Assembly: GCA_002812745.2 (NCBI GenBank)
Contig: NCSJ02000191.1
Coordinates: 19,053 to 83,052 of the forward strand
Source: Scytalidium lignicola
Lineage: Eukaryota; Ascomycota; Leotiomycetes
DNA length: 64,000 nt
Direction: 5' to 3'
The notes under the pieces were generated by a model that made no database searches, had not been told where the DNA came from, and was given only the letters and a program-made list of their open reading frames with translations. Positions 21,042 to 32,000 of the stretch are shown piece by piece. Position 1 is the first letter of the stretch, and the number at the start of each line of letters is the position of its first letter. A program made the translations under genes and the position numbers.

Positions 21042-21883
21042 ATGATCTCTCCAAGTTGTTCACAGCATTTTTTGGGTTGGTATGCCTTACGAGTGCTTTG
21101 GTTGTCCCGGACACCTCAGGAATCCCCGAGGACTACAGCTATTATGCTACATATGTGTTTCCAGATGCCAACCTCTCGTTTGATCTACATGCGCAAGGAT
21201 ATTCAGGCGTGCCCTCTGTCATTCCGTTGAACCTGTCCAACTTTGATGAGATCTACTCGCCGGTGCGTCCTACAGCTTTAAATAATACTTCTGCACTGGC
21301 GGAGCGCAGCGACATTTGCGCTTTCTTCTACGGATGCTACCAACAGGCTGCCGACACAGCTACAACGGCGGCCATCTACCTCGCCAACACAGGTGCCAGC
21401 ACATGCCAGGCCATTTACGCAGCATCGTTGAACTACTGGACGGCCAACAACTATGCCAACCTGAACAGTGTCCTACAGAACGTTGTAGTCGGCCTAGCTA
21501 TTAGCATTGCATCGACACCCATTGTCAACGCCACTTTCAATTCGGCATCGACCACAACCGGTGGCAACGACGGATGCGATGTGTCAAACAAGTCTTCAAC
21601 AGCCAACTACTTTGCCAGCTCGCTCTACGACTTCTGCCAGGCCATCCAGGCTGCCCAGAGCACTGAAGCAAACACCGACTATTACGCAGGTAGGTTTAAC
21701 GACGACAACGGCGATGTTGCCGACGGCAGGCGCGCCATAACAAGGAACTTCATCTCTGCCCAGGCCGACAATTTTGGCCCATCTTGCAGCGCCCTCGGTA
21801 TTACGTGGAATAGGGCTAGGGCATTGCAAAGGTCTCTGGGGCATCTCATTTCTCGATCTGCGAGATTAGTCCTCATGCCTTGA
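21042..21883 (+). CDS. Small secreted protein, unknown family, start region frameshifted
   Basis: The long frame 21056-21883 encodes about 270 aa with coding-like composition but contains no ATG near its start. A good start lies at 21042 in another frame, and adding one T to the tt run at about 21056 would join them. The joined N-terminus would be a signal peptide (hydrophobic LFTAFFGLVCLTSALVV followed by polar residues). The mature part is rich in Ala, Asn, Ser and Thr, with six to seven Cys, two of them in SDICAFFYGC and others near GGNDGCDVS, LYDFCQAI and FGPSCSAL, suggesting disulphides. Several NxS/T sites fit secretion. Function unknown; an effector or cell-surface role is possible. 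A stretch near 21690 beginning gtaggt could be an intron, but the frame runs on. Confidence 0.6.
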
Positions 21884-23024
21884 GATGCGTTGGAGAGTGA
21901 GGAGGGTGACGGGAAGCGGGACGAGATGGTGGTGGAAAAGGTTGTTAGGTGATGGGTTGGCCGGAGGTGTAATACGCAATGCTCTTTTCAAGATATGATG
22001 GTAACTGTGGACTTTTGTTACTTGGCATAGCGGATCTCATGGTGATGATGAGGCCCCGTTATGTAATTTGACTTTGTTAGCAGGAACTTGGTCATCGAGT
22101 AGTTATCCTTCCTTTAAAATCTATTCTGATGAGCTTGGCATATCCAGTCTTTATAAATTTGCTTCGCATGTTGTTCCTTGTAGAGTACCCCTTTTAATAT
22201 CATTATTATCAAGCTTATGTCCGTATGTTACTGATTCCGAAGAGGACTGTCTGCTATTCCATTGGACTTTGACCTTGACTTTGTATAAAATTTACGTATA
22301 TACACTAATAGCCATCACACTTTTGAATACCATTCTAAATTATTCTTAGAATTCAAGTTTGATTTTACAAAGAAAATTAAAGAACAGACAGCTGATTACT
22401 AACTCTATTATATCAGCGTTTAAGCGTCTGACTTTGATTACGGTTAGCGGTAAACGAGACCGTGCATGTCTTAAGCTTATTTAAAGTTCCAACGCCAAGA
22501 ATTACACGTTATACAAACTAAAATTGCACGATTTTACTTATTAACTAAGAGATCACAACTAATGATTAATGCTAATCGTCGGCGAAAAGATGAGGGAGTA
22601 TAAACATTATCATAATACTGAAGTTTGGTTTTAGTTTGATAATCGAGATGAATTATGTGTAGTCTAGAATATTCGTAGGATCTCATTTAACTAAGCTGAG
22701 ACTTGGATCCGACTTAAGCCTATTTCATCCACCTAACTACTTCTATAGTTTCATGAAGCTTAAAATGAATTACTACTTCATATTATCTGATCCTAGAGAA
22801 TGATCCTGGTTAGTCCCTACTGTTGTTTATCTTGAAATATGTGAAGGACGACAATATATGACCGTTCGTATGAACTAACACATACACTATTTAACATCTT
22901 CCTCTCAACAGAACCCCTCACATGCATCTATCATCGCAGGGGTATATCCTCATCACTTCATTCATCCACACAAAACCCTCCCTCTCCAAACATCTCATAT
23001 AACCCAACCATACCCCTTATTAAG
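21884..23024. other. Intergenic, no gene seen
   Basis: AT-rich after about 22300 with only short frames without coding character. It holds the 3' ends of two convergent genes. Confidence 0.6.
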
Positions 23025-26000
23025 CTACAACTGCCTCTTCTTCAACAACGCCGCTAAATCAGTAACAACGTCAATCCACCTGTCTCTCGGCTCATTTTCC
23101 GCCTTCTTAACTGCTTCCTTAAACCGCTCCCAAACAGTAATATATTTCTTCTCGCTCTCATCAGTTGTTCCAATCTCCAAGAACGCGTCCCGCATCCGAT
23201 CATGCTTCTTCAGAATCCGGAAATCATCCATCGTAACGCCGCGTTGGCGTGCACGAGCAGGCTGCGCACCAACTTGCACGCAGTAGAGTATCACGGCTGC
23301 AAGGCCCGATGCCAGGGCTGTTGCAACGGAGGAACCCGTTAGAGAGGTATACTTGTCCACTGGGACGTCGCCTGGGCGCTCTTTAACGACGTTGTGACCT
23401 GGGAAGATGAAATCTACGGCGTGCTGGTCACCGAGCCATTTGAGTGCTGTGCCGGAGGCTTCTGCGGCACCGATCTTGAAGAGTTTCTTTGTTGAGGAGG
23501 CGGCTGGGTAGCTACGGTCTTTAAGAGCGCCTTGGTCAGTTGCGGAGCAGAACATCAGTATGCCTTCTTTGGCGGCTAGTTCTATAGCCCTCTCTAGCTC
23601 GGCGATGCCTTTGGCGTTGGAGTCGGTTCGTTCGATAGTCCAAGACATGTTGATTATATGGACTCCTTTGTCAACTGCTGCTCGGATGGCCTAGAAGTAG
23701 TCGTCATATTAGCTGATGTGCTAAGGAGAGAATATTTGGACCAGAATGTAATAGAGAATAAATACCTTTGCAGCACTCTCAGCAGTAATTTGCCTCTTCC
23801 CAGTTTCAAAGCCGAACTCATTTAACTTCAACACATAAAGCCTGACATTTGGACAAATCCGACAAATCAAGCTAGCCATCGCCGTGCCATGTCCACCGCT
23901 CGACACATAGTAAGGCTGACTGAGGTTCTGCTCCATATCACGGTGGCAGAAGCTACGACCGCCAACGATCCTACTCTGTAGCGTAATATCATCAATATCA
24001 ATCCCATCATCAATCAACGCCACTGTGATTGGCTCTTCGAGAACTAAAGCTGGCTCTAGATTGCGTTCCATATTCTGTAGGAAGTCGGCAAATTCGTCCA
24101 TGGTGATCAGCCATCGATGTCGTACTTCCTGTTCCGCCCGTAAAGCATCCGCTTGTGCTGCACTGCCTTCAATGGAGCTGGCACGGGGTGAGCTCGAGTG
24201 GACTTCAGCATTAGGACAGTGTTTTTTCATGCGGTCCTTGAACGCCTTGACGTGCTGTTCTGTTCGCTCTGAGGATTCGAGACCCTAAAAAAACGTGTTA
24301 GATAATGTTATTTCACCATGGGTTATGAAGATAGCAAGATCACGAAGCACGAGAAGAAGGAGACATAAAGCTAACCTGCTGCACATTTAAATAAACCTTC
24401 TCCAACTTCTTCAACTTCGGTAGTCCCTCAGCTTCACCCCAGCCTCTCAGAATAGAATTATTCCCACTCCAATACAAATACACAATCCTCGCCTCTGGTG
24501 CAACATTGTAGATCACCTCCGAACACAAATCAGTTTTTCTCCAATCCCATATCTCCACTCCAACACTCTCAAGCGCTTCTTCAATCGCCGCGTCGCTATG
24601 AGCCGGCTCCTGAAGGTCATCAACGATGACCTTGAGGATGGTTTCCACATTTCGCTCTCCCCTGAGCCACTTAAACAAGAAAACTAGATCGGTGCGACCT
24701 TTGCCGTCAGGTTTGAGGGGACGCTTGGACGGAGGACGTCGTGGGGGGTCGACCCGGACTTGCGGAACGGCGACGTACTGCAGGACATTTTCAAATTTTA
24801 GGTAGTCTACGCCAGTTTTGAGCCAGTTTTGGCTGATAACTGGACCACAGCCGTATAAGTCAAAGTAGATTTGGTATTCTAGGTGAGTTGTCAGTTTAGA
24901 AGAGGTCTTACTCATGGAGTATTCAAGGAAAAGGAGAATAATATATATATACCTTGTGCAGAGCCGTATAAGAAATCAACAGCGGCGTCATGTTTCCTCG
25001 TCCGGAGATAGTGTAGCTTGAGAAAGCTCTTGACTGCTTTCGCGCTTTTGGGAGAGGGCTTGACTTCTTCTTTAGCCCTAGTCTTCGTCTTTAGTCCCCT
25101 TTTCGACGATAATCTAGAGGTATTTTTCGGGTCGACGGTAATGGGTGTTTGCGCCACTGATCTACCCCCTGTGCTCCCGTCTACTATTCCTGTGTCTACG
25201 TTCACTGAAGGCCTACGATTTTGCGAGCTTGATGGCATCGGCGTCCCTCTCGCAGAACCAGCGCCGTACTTTCCTGGAGCTGCATCCGCCATCGTGTTCG
25301 TCCTCTGAACTAGACGAAATGGTGGTGGAGGACCTTGTCCAGGGAGTGGCCGCTGCGGGCCATCTATCGTAGGCCGTTCGGGACGTCCCTGGATACTCCT
25401 CTGATCAGGATCTCGCAAACCTCTCCTTGATTCAGCATCTTGAGCCTTCCTGGCCTTGTTGACAGCTTCCATGCATGTCTCTTCGTGGAAGCGGTATGGT
25501 GACATCCCTTTTGCGTTGACAAGATCCATTGCCGCGTCCGATTTGGCAACGAGGGCTTTGACGATATTGATATGGCCGTCGACGCAAAGATTATAATCGA
25601 CAGCAACATGAAGTGGTGTGTTTCCTTCGTTATCCTGGACGCATAGGGTCTGTGGTCCAGCATGGTCAATGAGGTAGAGGACATGGGCCTGTGGAACCAT
25701 CTTCCGGATGGCAGCGTGAAGACAAGTTTCCATGTTAAAACACTGGATACCTAGAACGCTATCAATGTTGTTGTGCGCCTCGACCATGGCACGAAGGAGC
25801 CTGTGCTTCTTCTTTGCTCGTGCTGCGGTGATATAGAGTGGAGACAATAAGACTCCATCTCGGGCAGCAAGGAGGTTCTCTGGTAGCGGTAGCTGGATAA
25901 GGATCTTGACGAGAGGCTCCAATTTCTCCCAGGAAGGTAATGCTTCTTTGTCGCTGCTAGCAATAATATGTAACAAGTTTTGCTGCTCCTCATTTGTCTT

Positions 26001-26264
26001 TGCACTAAGGATGTCGCCATTGCGAGATAGAAAAGCCTCACGCGCTGATGAATCGGAGAGGTCTAGATGGCCAGTCTTGAGGTCGTGTAAGATCTTCTCA
26101 AACTTTTTCTTCACATCAAATTCTTCTTCCTCCTCCTCCTCCTCCTCCTCGTCATCTTCACTGCTCTCCGTAGCCTCCGACTCGGCCCGTTCCTCGACAT
26201 GGATGTCTTCGTCAATAACATCGAGGTCTTCGTCTTTCTCATCTCTCTCGGAATGCGGCGCCAT
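23025..26264 (-). CDS. Ankyrin-subtilase (peptidase S8) fusion protein
   Basis: Exons 26264-24953, 24878-24376, 24284-23766, 23690-23025 (introns of 74, 91 and 75 bp) keep one frame for 999 aa. The start is the ATG in ACCATGG at 26264. Residues 1-60 are strongly acidic (a run of Glu around 38-48). Residues about 140-275 hold degenerate ankyrin repeats (METCLHAAIRK, NEGNTPLHVAVDYN). A Pro/Ser/Arg-rich linker follows, then an unassigned region (EYQIYFDLYG...). Residues about 685-920 form a subtilisin-like domain with the full triad: Asp in VALIDDGID, His in GGHGTAMAS and Ser in LTGSSVATALASG. There is no signal peptide or evident propeptide, so it should act inside the cell. Fungal ankyrin/subtilase combinations are known among NLR-related proteins, but here no NTPase is present. 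A cytosolic protease gated by ankyrin sensing is inference. Confidence 0.88.
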
Positions 26265-27585
26265 GGTGACCCTGTTATTGGTTATGTTAAAATGAGCATG
26301 CAAATTGATGTCTGAGTCTGATGTTGATATTATGACTTTAACATCCTGGTTTCAAATGCCAAGTGAATTCTCATCTGTAGTCTATAGCATGTTAAGTTAA
26401 TGGGAGTGCAGGAAGGTGGGATTGACGTGGAACTTCTTCGGAACCGACACAACGTTGCCAGTGAGCAGTCTGGCCCTACAATGCATCCACAGCCTCAGTC
26501 TCCCCACGGTTGGAAAGACTAAAGTAAGAAGCACAGCGGCGGTACCGGAAACTTCCATGCACTCACCCCGCCAAGTTGCAGTTGGACATGGGGTGCTGCG
26601 CGGACCGCCAGCGGGCCTTCTGCGAACCTTGCTGGTGCAGGCGGAGTGTCTTGGCTGCTTACGTTCCAGTGGCATGATGCCGCCATTTACAGGTGGTTGA
26701 AGCCAAGATTACAGGGCTCTGCATATGTAGGATAGGCTACAGGGAATGCATTATCTGCAAATGGACATCGTTTGGGTGCGAGAGGAGGGGCCACGAGACT
26801 ATGCACCACTGCCGCAGCTGCCTGTAATAGCATCCTGTCTTGTCCGTCTCTTCTCTCTTGTCCAGTGGCATGCTAGAGCAACGGCTAATAATAAGACCTA
26901 AGGGATGTATATACCCGTACCGAGGGTCGGCGACCTTATTACCGGTATTCAAGAGGCTCTTAATTACTCAGCACTTAAGCATAAAGTTTAGGTGTTGCGT
27001 TTGCTGTCCACGCGTCTCGTGGTCCGAATGCTACCCAATATCCACCCGGTTCTCGGTTTACCCTAGCTCCTCGGCGATGCATCAAGTGGAAGAAACTGCA
27101 AATTCAGTATAAATAGCAAAATAGTTGCTATACTTGGATATATATTGTAAAGTAAGAAAAGGTAGAACCACCGGGGCACACACTATATTTAACTGCGGCG
27201 CTGTGATCATGGCTTCTTCGGTAACAAAAATGACAAGTGACTGAATTTGCAAATTGGGCGACCTCTTGATACGTTGTACTGTAGAAGACAGGCGTTCATT
27301 TCAAGCTACATGCAGTTGGTGAGCTTAAGTGGAATATAATTAGACATAATGAATACAGTAACAAAAGCCGACTTCAATCTTAATTAAGCAATTTCGTACG
27401 GGCATCATTACTGTATTGTCACAACTCCACTGAAAATAGAAAGGAATTCCTGTCCGAAGCCAGATTGTACTGTATTTGTCTACATCCGCAACCCACCTCT
27501 TTCTATCCACTAACCTTCCCCTATTCATCCCTACCCCTAGCCATCCTCGAGATCTAATCAGGCCTTACCAGCAGACCTAAACCCC
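26265..27585. other. Intergenic, no gene recognised
   Basis: 1.3 kb between two minus-strand genes. The part 26400-26900 has raised GC and open frames on both strands, but none shows a domain, a plausible start context or introns. It may be promoter and 5' leader of the ankyrin-subtilase gene. Confidence 0.5.
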
Positions 27586-28479
27586 TTATCCATCGTGCAC
27601 GAAAGCCACGGCACTAAGCTCATTCAGATCAACATCCCCCAAATGGTTGCAATCATACTTGCGCAACTTGTTCGTCGGCTTCAGCGTCGGGTCGTAGAGA
27701 ATAGGATCATCTTTTGGCGTCCGCCCAAATACCTTCTGGAACGAGCTGACCATATCAGCCTGCGCCTGGATCTTGAACGTCGCGCGAAACTCGTTCTCCT
27801 CGTCCTCTCTCTTCAACAACACCGCCGTGCGCACGAACGCCGGCACACCGGTGCCCATGGTGCGGTTTTCGAGCAGCGTCCAGCTCGCGCTGTTGGAGCC
27901 CCCGTAATTGCGCCCTACGAGGTCGATGGAGCCCACCACGGCCGTCGCATCGCTGGTTTCCCGGCTGACTGTCTTCTCCCACTTAACCGAACCCCCCAGC
28001 GTTGCACCCAACACCCCTCCCCCGACATTGGCATCGCCACCAACCGTACTGCTTTCCTGTTGCTTCGTCGGCACTAGAATCATGCGACCCTTGGGTGCGA
28101 TCTGGATGACTTCCGGGTCTGCTGTGCCACCGTTGTCGCTAGCAAATGTGAAGCCCAGGTGTGCCTCGGCGATGCGACGAGCTCTCTTGCGTGAGTCTAG
28201 GCGGAATTCGAAGACCAGTAGCGTGGCAGGTTCGCTGTCAGGTTCCAGGTAACCGTGGATCACATCGATGGCCAGACAGCGAACGTCGACTGCACCCTTG
28301 CGCTCGACGATATTCTGGCGCTGCTGTGGTCTGCGCGGGTCGTTTTGTGTGCGATATGTGCTGTCTGTGTCGCCGTCTGCGCCCTCGTCCATTTCGATGG
28401 AGAAGTTCATTAACCCAGTGCCCTGATCATCTTCGTCGCTGTTGTATTCTCCACTCTCATTGTTCTCGAACTCACTCAT
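27586..28479 (-). CDS. Fungal orphan protein with Gly-rich central segment
   Basis: Single-exon gene, 297 aa. Residues 1-50 are acidic and probably disordered (NNESGEYNSDEDDQG). Residues about 60-130 (GAVDVRCLAIDVIHGYL...LLVFEFRLD) look like beta-rich globular sequence. Residues about 145-180 are a Gly-rich, small-residue stretch (GGDANVGGGVLGATLGGSV), followed by the well-formed GSIDLVGRNYGGSNSASWTLLENRTMGTG and a C-terminal part ending NKLRKYDCNHLGDVDL. I do not recognise a named domain, but the composition resembles a conserved family of fungal hypothetical proteins. The Gly-rich amphipathic segment could insert in a membrane; that is speculation. It lies between the ankyrin-subtilase and the STAND-like gene. 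Confidence 0.72.
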   Translation of the reverse strand: MSEFENNESGEYNSDEDDQGTGLMNFSIEMDEGADGDTDSTYRTQNDPRRPQQRQNIVERKGAVDVRCLAIDVIHGYLEPDSEPATLLVFEFRLDSRKRARRIAEAHLGFTFASDNGGTADPEVIQIAPKGRMILVPTKQQESSTVGGDANVGGGVLGATLGGSVKWEKTVSRETSDATAVVGSIDLVGRNYGGSNSASWTLLENRTMGTGVPAFVRTAVLLKREDEENEFRATFKIQAQADMVSSFQKVFGRTPKDDPILYDPTLKPTNKLRKYDCNHLGDVDLNELSAVAFVHDG

Positions 28480-29072
28480 TGCTGTGATAATAATGTCCGG
28501 TTAAAACTGCTCTAGAAGACTCTTGTATTCTCCTTTTACTGTAACGAGCTATGGCCTAGCTAGATCAACAAGATGATTGTATGGTATATATATATAGCCT
28601 TTTAAAATTGGGAACCGATCAACAAAAGAAGGGCCAATCCAATGCATGTTTGAGCAATTGCTCTATCATTCAGCTCTCTTCTTCGTTTTCCGACTTCCCA
28701 CAATACCCCCCGTCCAGGCTGCATAAATAGGCATAGGCTGCCAGCCACAACATACGCCTTCCTGGGCTAACACTTTAGGAGCTGTCAAACCTTGCTCGAC
28801 CACCTAAGCACTACGGATCCCACCACTAGGCTACTTCGCATGAAATAATTACACCCTAGAACCTGAGACGCATGCATACAGCCCGAGCCTGATCGAGAGC
28901 GATAGAGAATAATCTCCAAGGCTCAACCCTCACCAGGGCAGCTGTGCTTCAAACTCGCCTGCTCTCAAAACAGCTTCTATTCTCTTAGATCTATACAATC
29001 GATTTTTGAAATAGAACTTCTTCTCTTACCCCTTGTAAAGACTTACTTTACTCCTGTACAAGACACAACATT
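28480..29072. promoter_or_regulatory. Shared upstream region of two divergent genes
   Basis: 593 bp between the starts of the Gly-rich orphan (minus) and the STAND-like gene (plus). It contains a TATATATATAG run at about 28587. No other feature seen. Confidence 0.4.
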
Positions 29073-32000
29073 ATGTCCGAGTCCACTCCAAGTTCTGATA
29101 GAGGAAGCAACATATCCAAAGAAGATGAACAGGAAGATGCTATAGATACCATCGGCAACAGCAACATAGTGTCTAACGATAATGGAGATGCTGCACATCG
29201 GCTACCGCGGCCTGATGGCTTACTCCAGATGTGGTCAGAGGATAACTACAACTATGGTGATGTTTTAACAGATTACGAGTACGTCTTTCATTTCCTTTTA
29301 ACTTCATGTAATTCATGAATTTAATTTATGCAAAATCTTCGCTTCCTAACAAGCATTATCCAGTATCGTCGTTGTCCATGGCCTCATGGGACAACGAAGT
29401 CGTCCATGGAAGAATCAAGGCTCTGGTGATAGTACCTGGATGACTCACCGTCAGTGGGAAGGTAAACGTGTGTTTTCTTTCGGATATAATGTGCGACAGA
29501 TTCTTGTCGGGCGGCAAACGAGACAGGCTATTCGGAGACAGGCTATCAAGTTGATGAAGCAGTTGAACAACGATAGAAAAAATGATGTTAAGGTGTGAAC
29601 AAACCTCTTAAGNAAAAAAATATTTAGAAATGGAAATAACTGACTTATACTATGTGATTAGAGACGCCCAATCGCCTTTATCGCACATGATATTAGCTGC
29701 ATCATTGTGAAAGATGTAACAACTAACCCTTATGCAATCTTAATCATCTCTTTACTCACTGTTACCAGGCATTAAACCTATACGACGAGGACCTGGGAGA
29801 CATTTTCGACTACACTCGACTTTTAGTATGTCTTTTCCCCTAATGTATCTATTTCCCAAGTTTATTGGTCTAATACCAACAATAGATATTCTATGGATGT
29901 CCTCACAGAAGTAAGGGTCTCCTTGATATGGAGAACCGGATAGCTCGCTTCCTCTTCGGACACTTCAAAGAGAGTAAAGTTGGAAACGCAGTTACGGTGA
30001 CATCAGCGAAGAGCCTTGCTGCTGCTGTGATAGAAATCAATGGTCTTTTCCTTGATTCTAAAACTATTTTGAGAACGCACGTTGTCAGTGTGTATGCAGG
30101 TCAGAATGAAGGAGATGATGTCATGGACCCGGTATATGCAACCTTCTCTTTTAAAATAAAATATTACAATATTAATGACCTTACCATAAGGACGGACTAA
30201 CTGACTACTGTAGGTCTTTGATACTTTCTGTGGAACACTTGGCGTTCCATTTGAACGACAAATTGAGTGTGGTAGTGATGATGGAGAGAGGATCTTTCAA
30301 AATCGACAAAAGTTGCTAGCACGTATGTAAAAAGCACCCGGTTATTCTGGCTCCAATTTATCTGAGAATTTATGATGTTGTTCTAACCTGGAATATTTTC
30401 CATTATAGAGCTTACGCCAGATCCTAGGATATTAAGTCATGAGCGAATATTTTTAAACATGGCATCGCCAATTTATACATTCTTGACTGCTCACAATTCC
30501 GAGCATCCATTTAATTGGATTACCAGCAACGACACATACCAATCATGGCTTAATTATCCAAATCCGCAGTTGCTTTACGTATATGGGAAGCACGGCACCC
30601 AGGAAGCTTCGGAATTGCTCTTCTACAGCCTTGATGAGACCCGCCAAGTGTCCGAGAAGAATGAAGTCGTTGTCTACTTCACCTTTGACCAATATGATAT
30701 GCGTTACGACTCTGCAAAGGACATGCTCGGTACATTCCTAGCCCAAATAATCAATCACTATCCTACTCTAGCAGAATTTGTTCTGCTTCAGTTCCAACAT
30801 CTTAGACGAGACCGTGCGTTTAATGAGTCCGATCTGCTTAGCTGGTTCGAGTTCTTCCGCGTCAGAGGACAGATCGATGGCGTCACATGTGTTATCAATC
30901 ATTTTGATGAGTGTGGCGAGCAGTCTCGCCGAAAATTTCTTCAGCTGTTCTCTAATATCGCCCAGATGCATGAGCGTCCGTGGAAAATCGTTGTGACGAG
31001 TCGTGAACCTTGTGCTTTGCTAAATCAACTTGCCGGCTGGCCTGTTCTTGACCTTGATAATGCTAAACCTGTTACGGAAGGGTATAATGAAGATGGCAAG
31101 CAAGACCTCGACTCGTACTCCTCGCACTCGGCAAAATTACTGCCACGATTAAGTCTGGATAAAGATTTTGAAGACAAACAAGTTGAGGAAATTGATGAAG
31201 CGGAGCCGGAAGTGCGCCAGGTGATTCTCGAACAAGAGAGACTACGGGACGACTGGAAGATTGAATCTGGCTTTCAAGACCAATTCGGTTCAGGGGCAGA
31301 CATGTCTCTAAAATCAATTCTGGAGCGGGTCCTGCAGAGCGTACCTGAGCCTAATGTAGCGCGAGACATCCTTCTCTGGAGTCTATGGACAGTCCGTCCC
31401 CTTACGATCTGGGAGATGGGTATGGCAGTCTTCATGAATTCCCCAAAATCAAACGGGACAGAAGCCTGTGCAAGTCCTGATTTTGTGGAATATATTGCAG
31501 AGGCGATCAATACATGGTTTGCAGGTATTCTCAAGATATTGGATAACGAGGTGCTCGTACCAGACAGACGGATCCGAGAAACGCTCAAGGAGTTGATATC
31601 GGTCAAATTTGAAAGCACAGAAAAAACCATGGCTCTGACTTGCCTCGACTACCTGCAAAGAGATAGTGCCAAGGAGTTGATGGAAACAAAATATAGTCTG
31701 CCATATACCCCAGCTGAAAATGATAGCATTTCTATGGAGGCTCCAACCTTTCCAGACCGCACAAACTTTGCCTCATATTGTATCTACCACTTTTCAAAGC
31801 ACTTTTCCCGAATCCCCCCTCACCTTAGGTCTTCGGCCTTACTCAAATCTTTTGTGGATTCCGAGTCTATAAATTGCTTTTCGCGAGCTCACTGGGTCCT
31901 AGCACAACCCATAGAGAGAAGTGCCCGGTCGCGAGGGTTATTCCCTCTTTTCACGGCAATTGGTCTAGCTGAGGATACAGAACCGTGGATCAGTTGCGAT

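Noticed and set aside
22068..22349. 93-codon plus-strand frame
   Set aside because: It starts at TTG, has no domain, and lies in AT-rich intergenic DNA with no splice support.
26397..26700. Overlapping open frames on both strands in GC-richer DNA
   Set aside because: Neither shows a domain or homology I can recognise, and both overlap almost completely; more likely promoter sequence.
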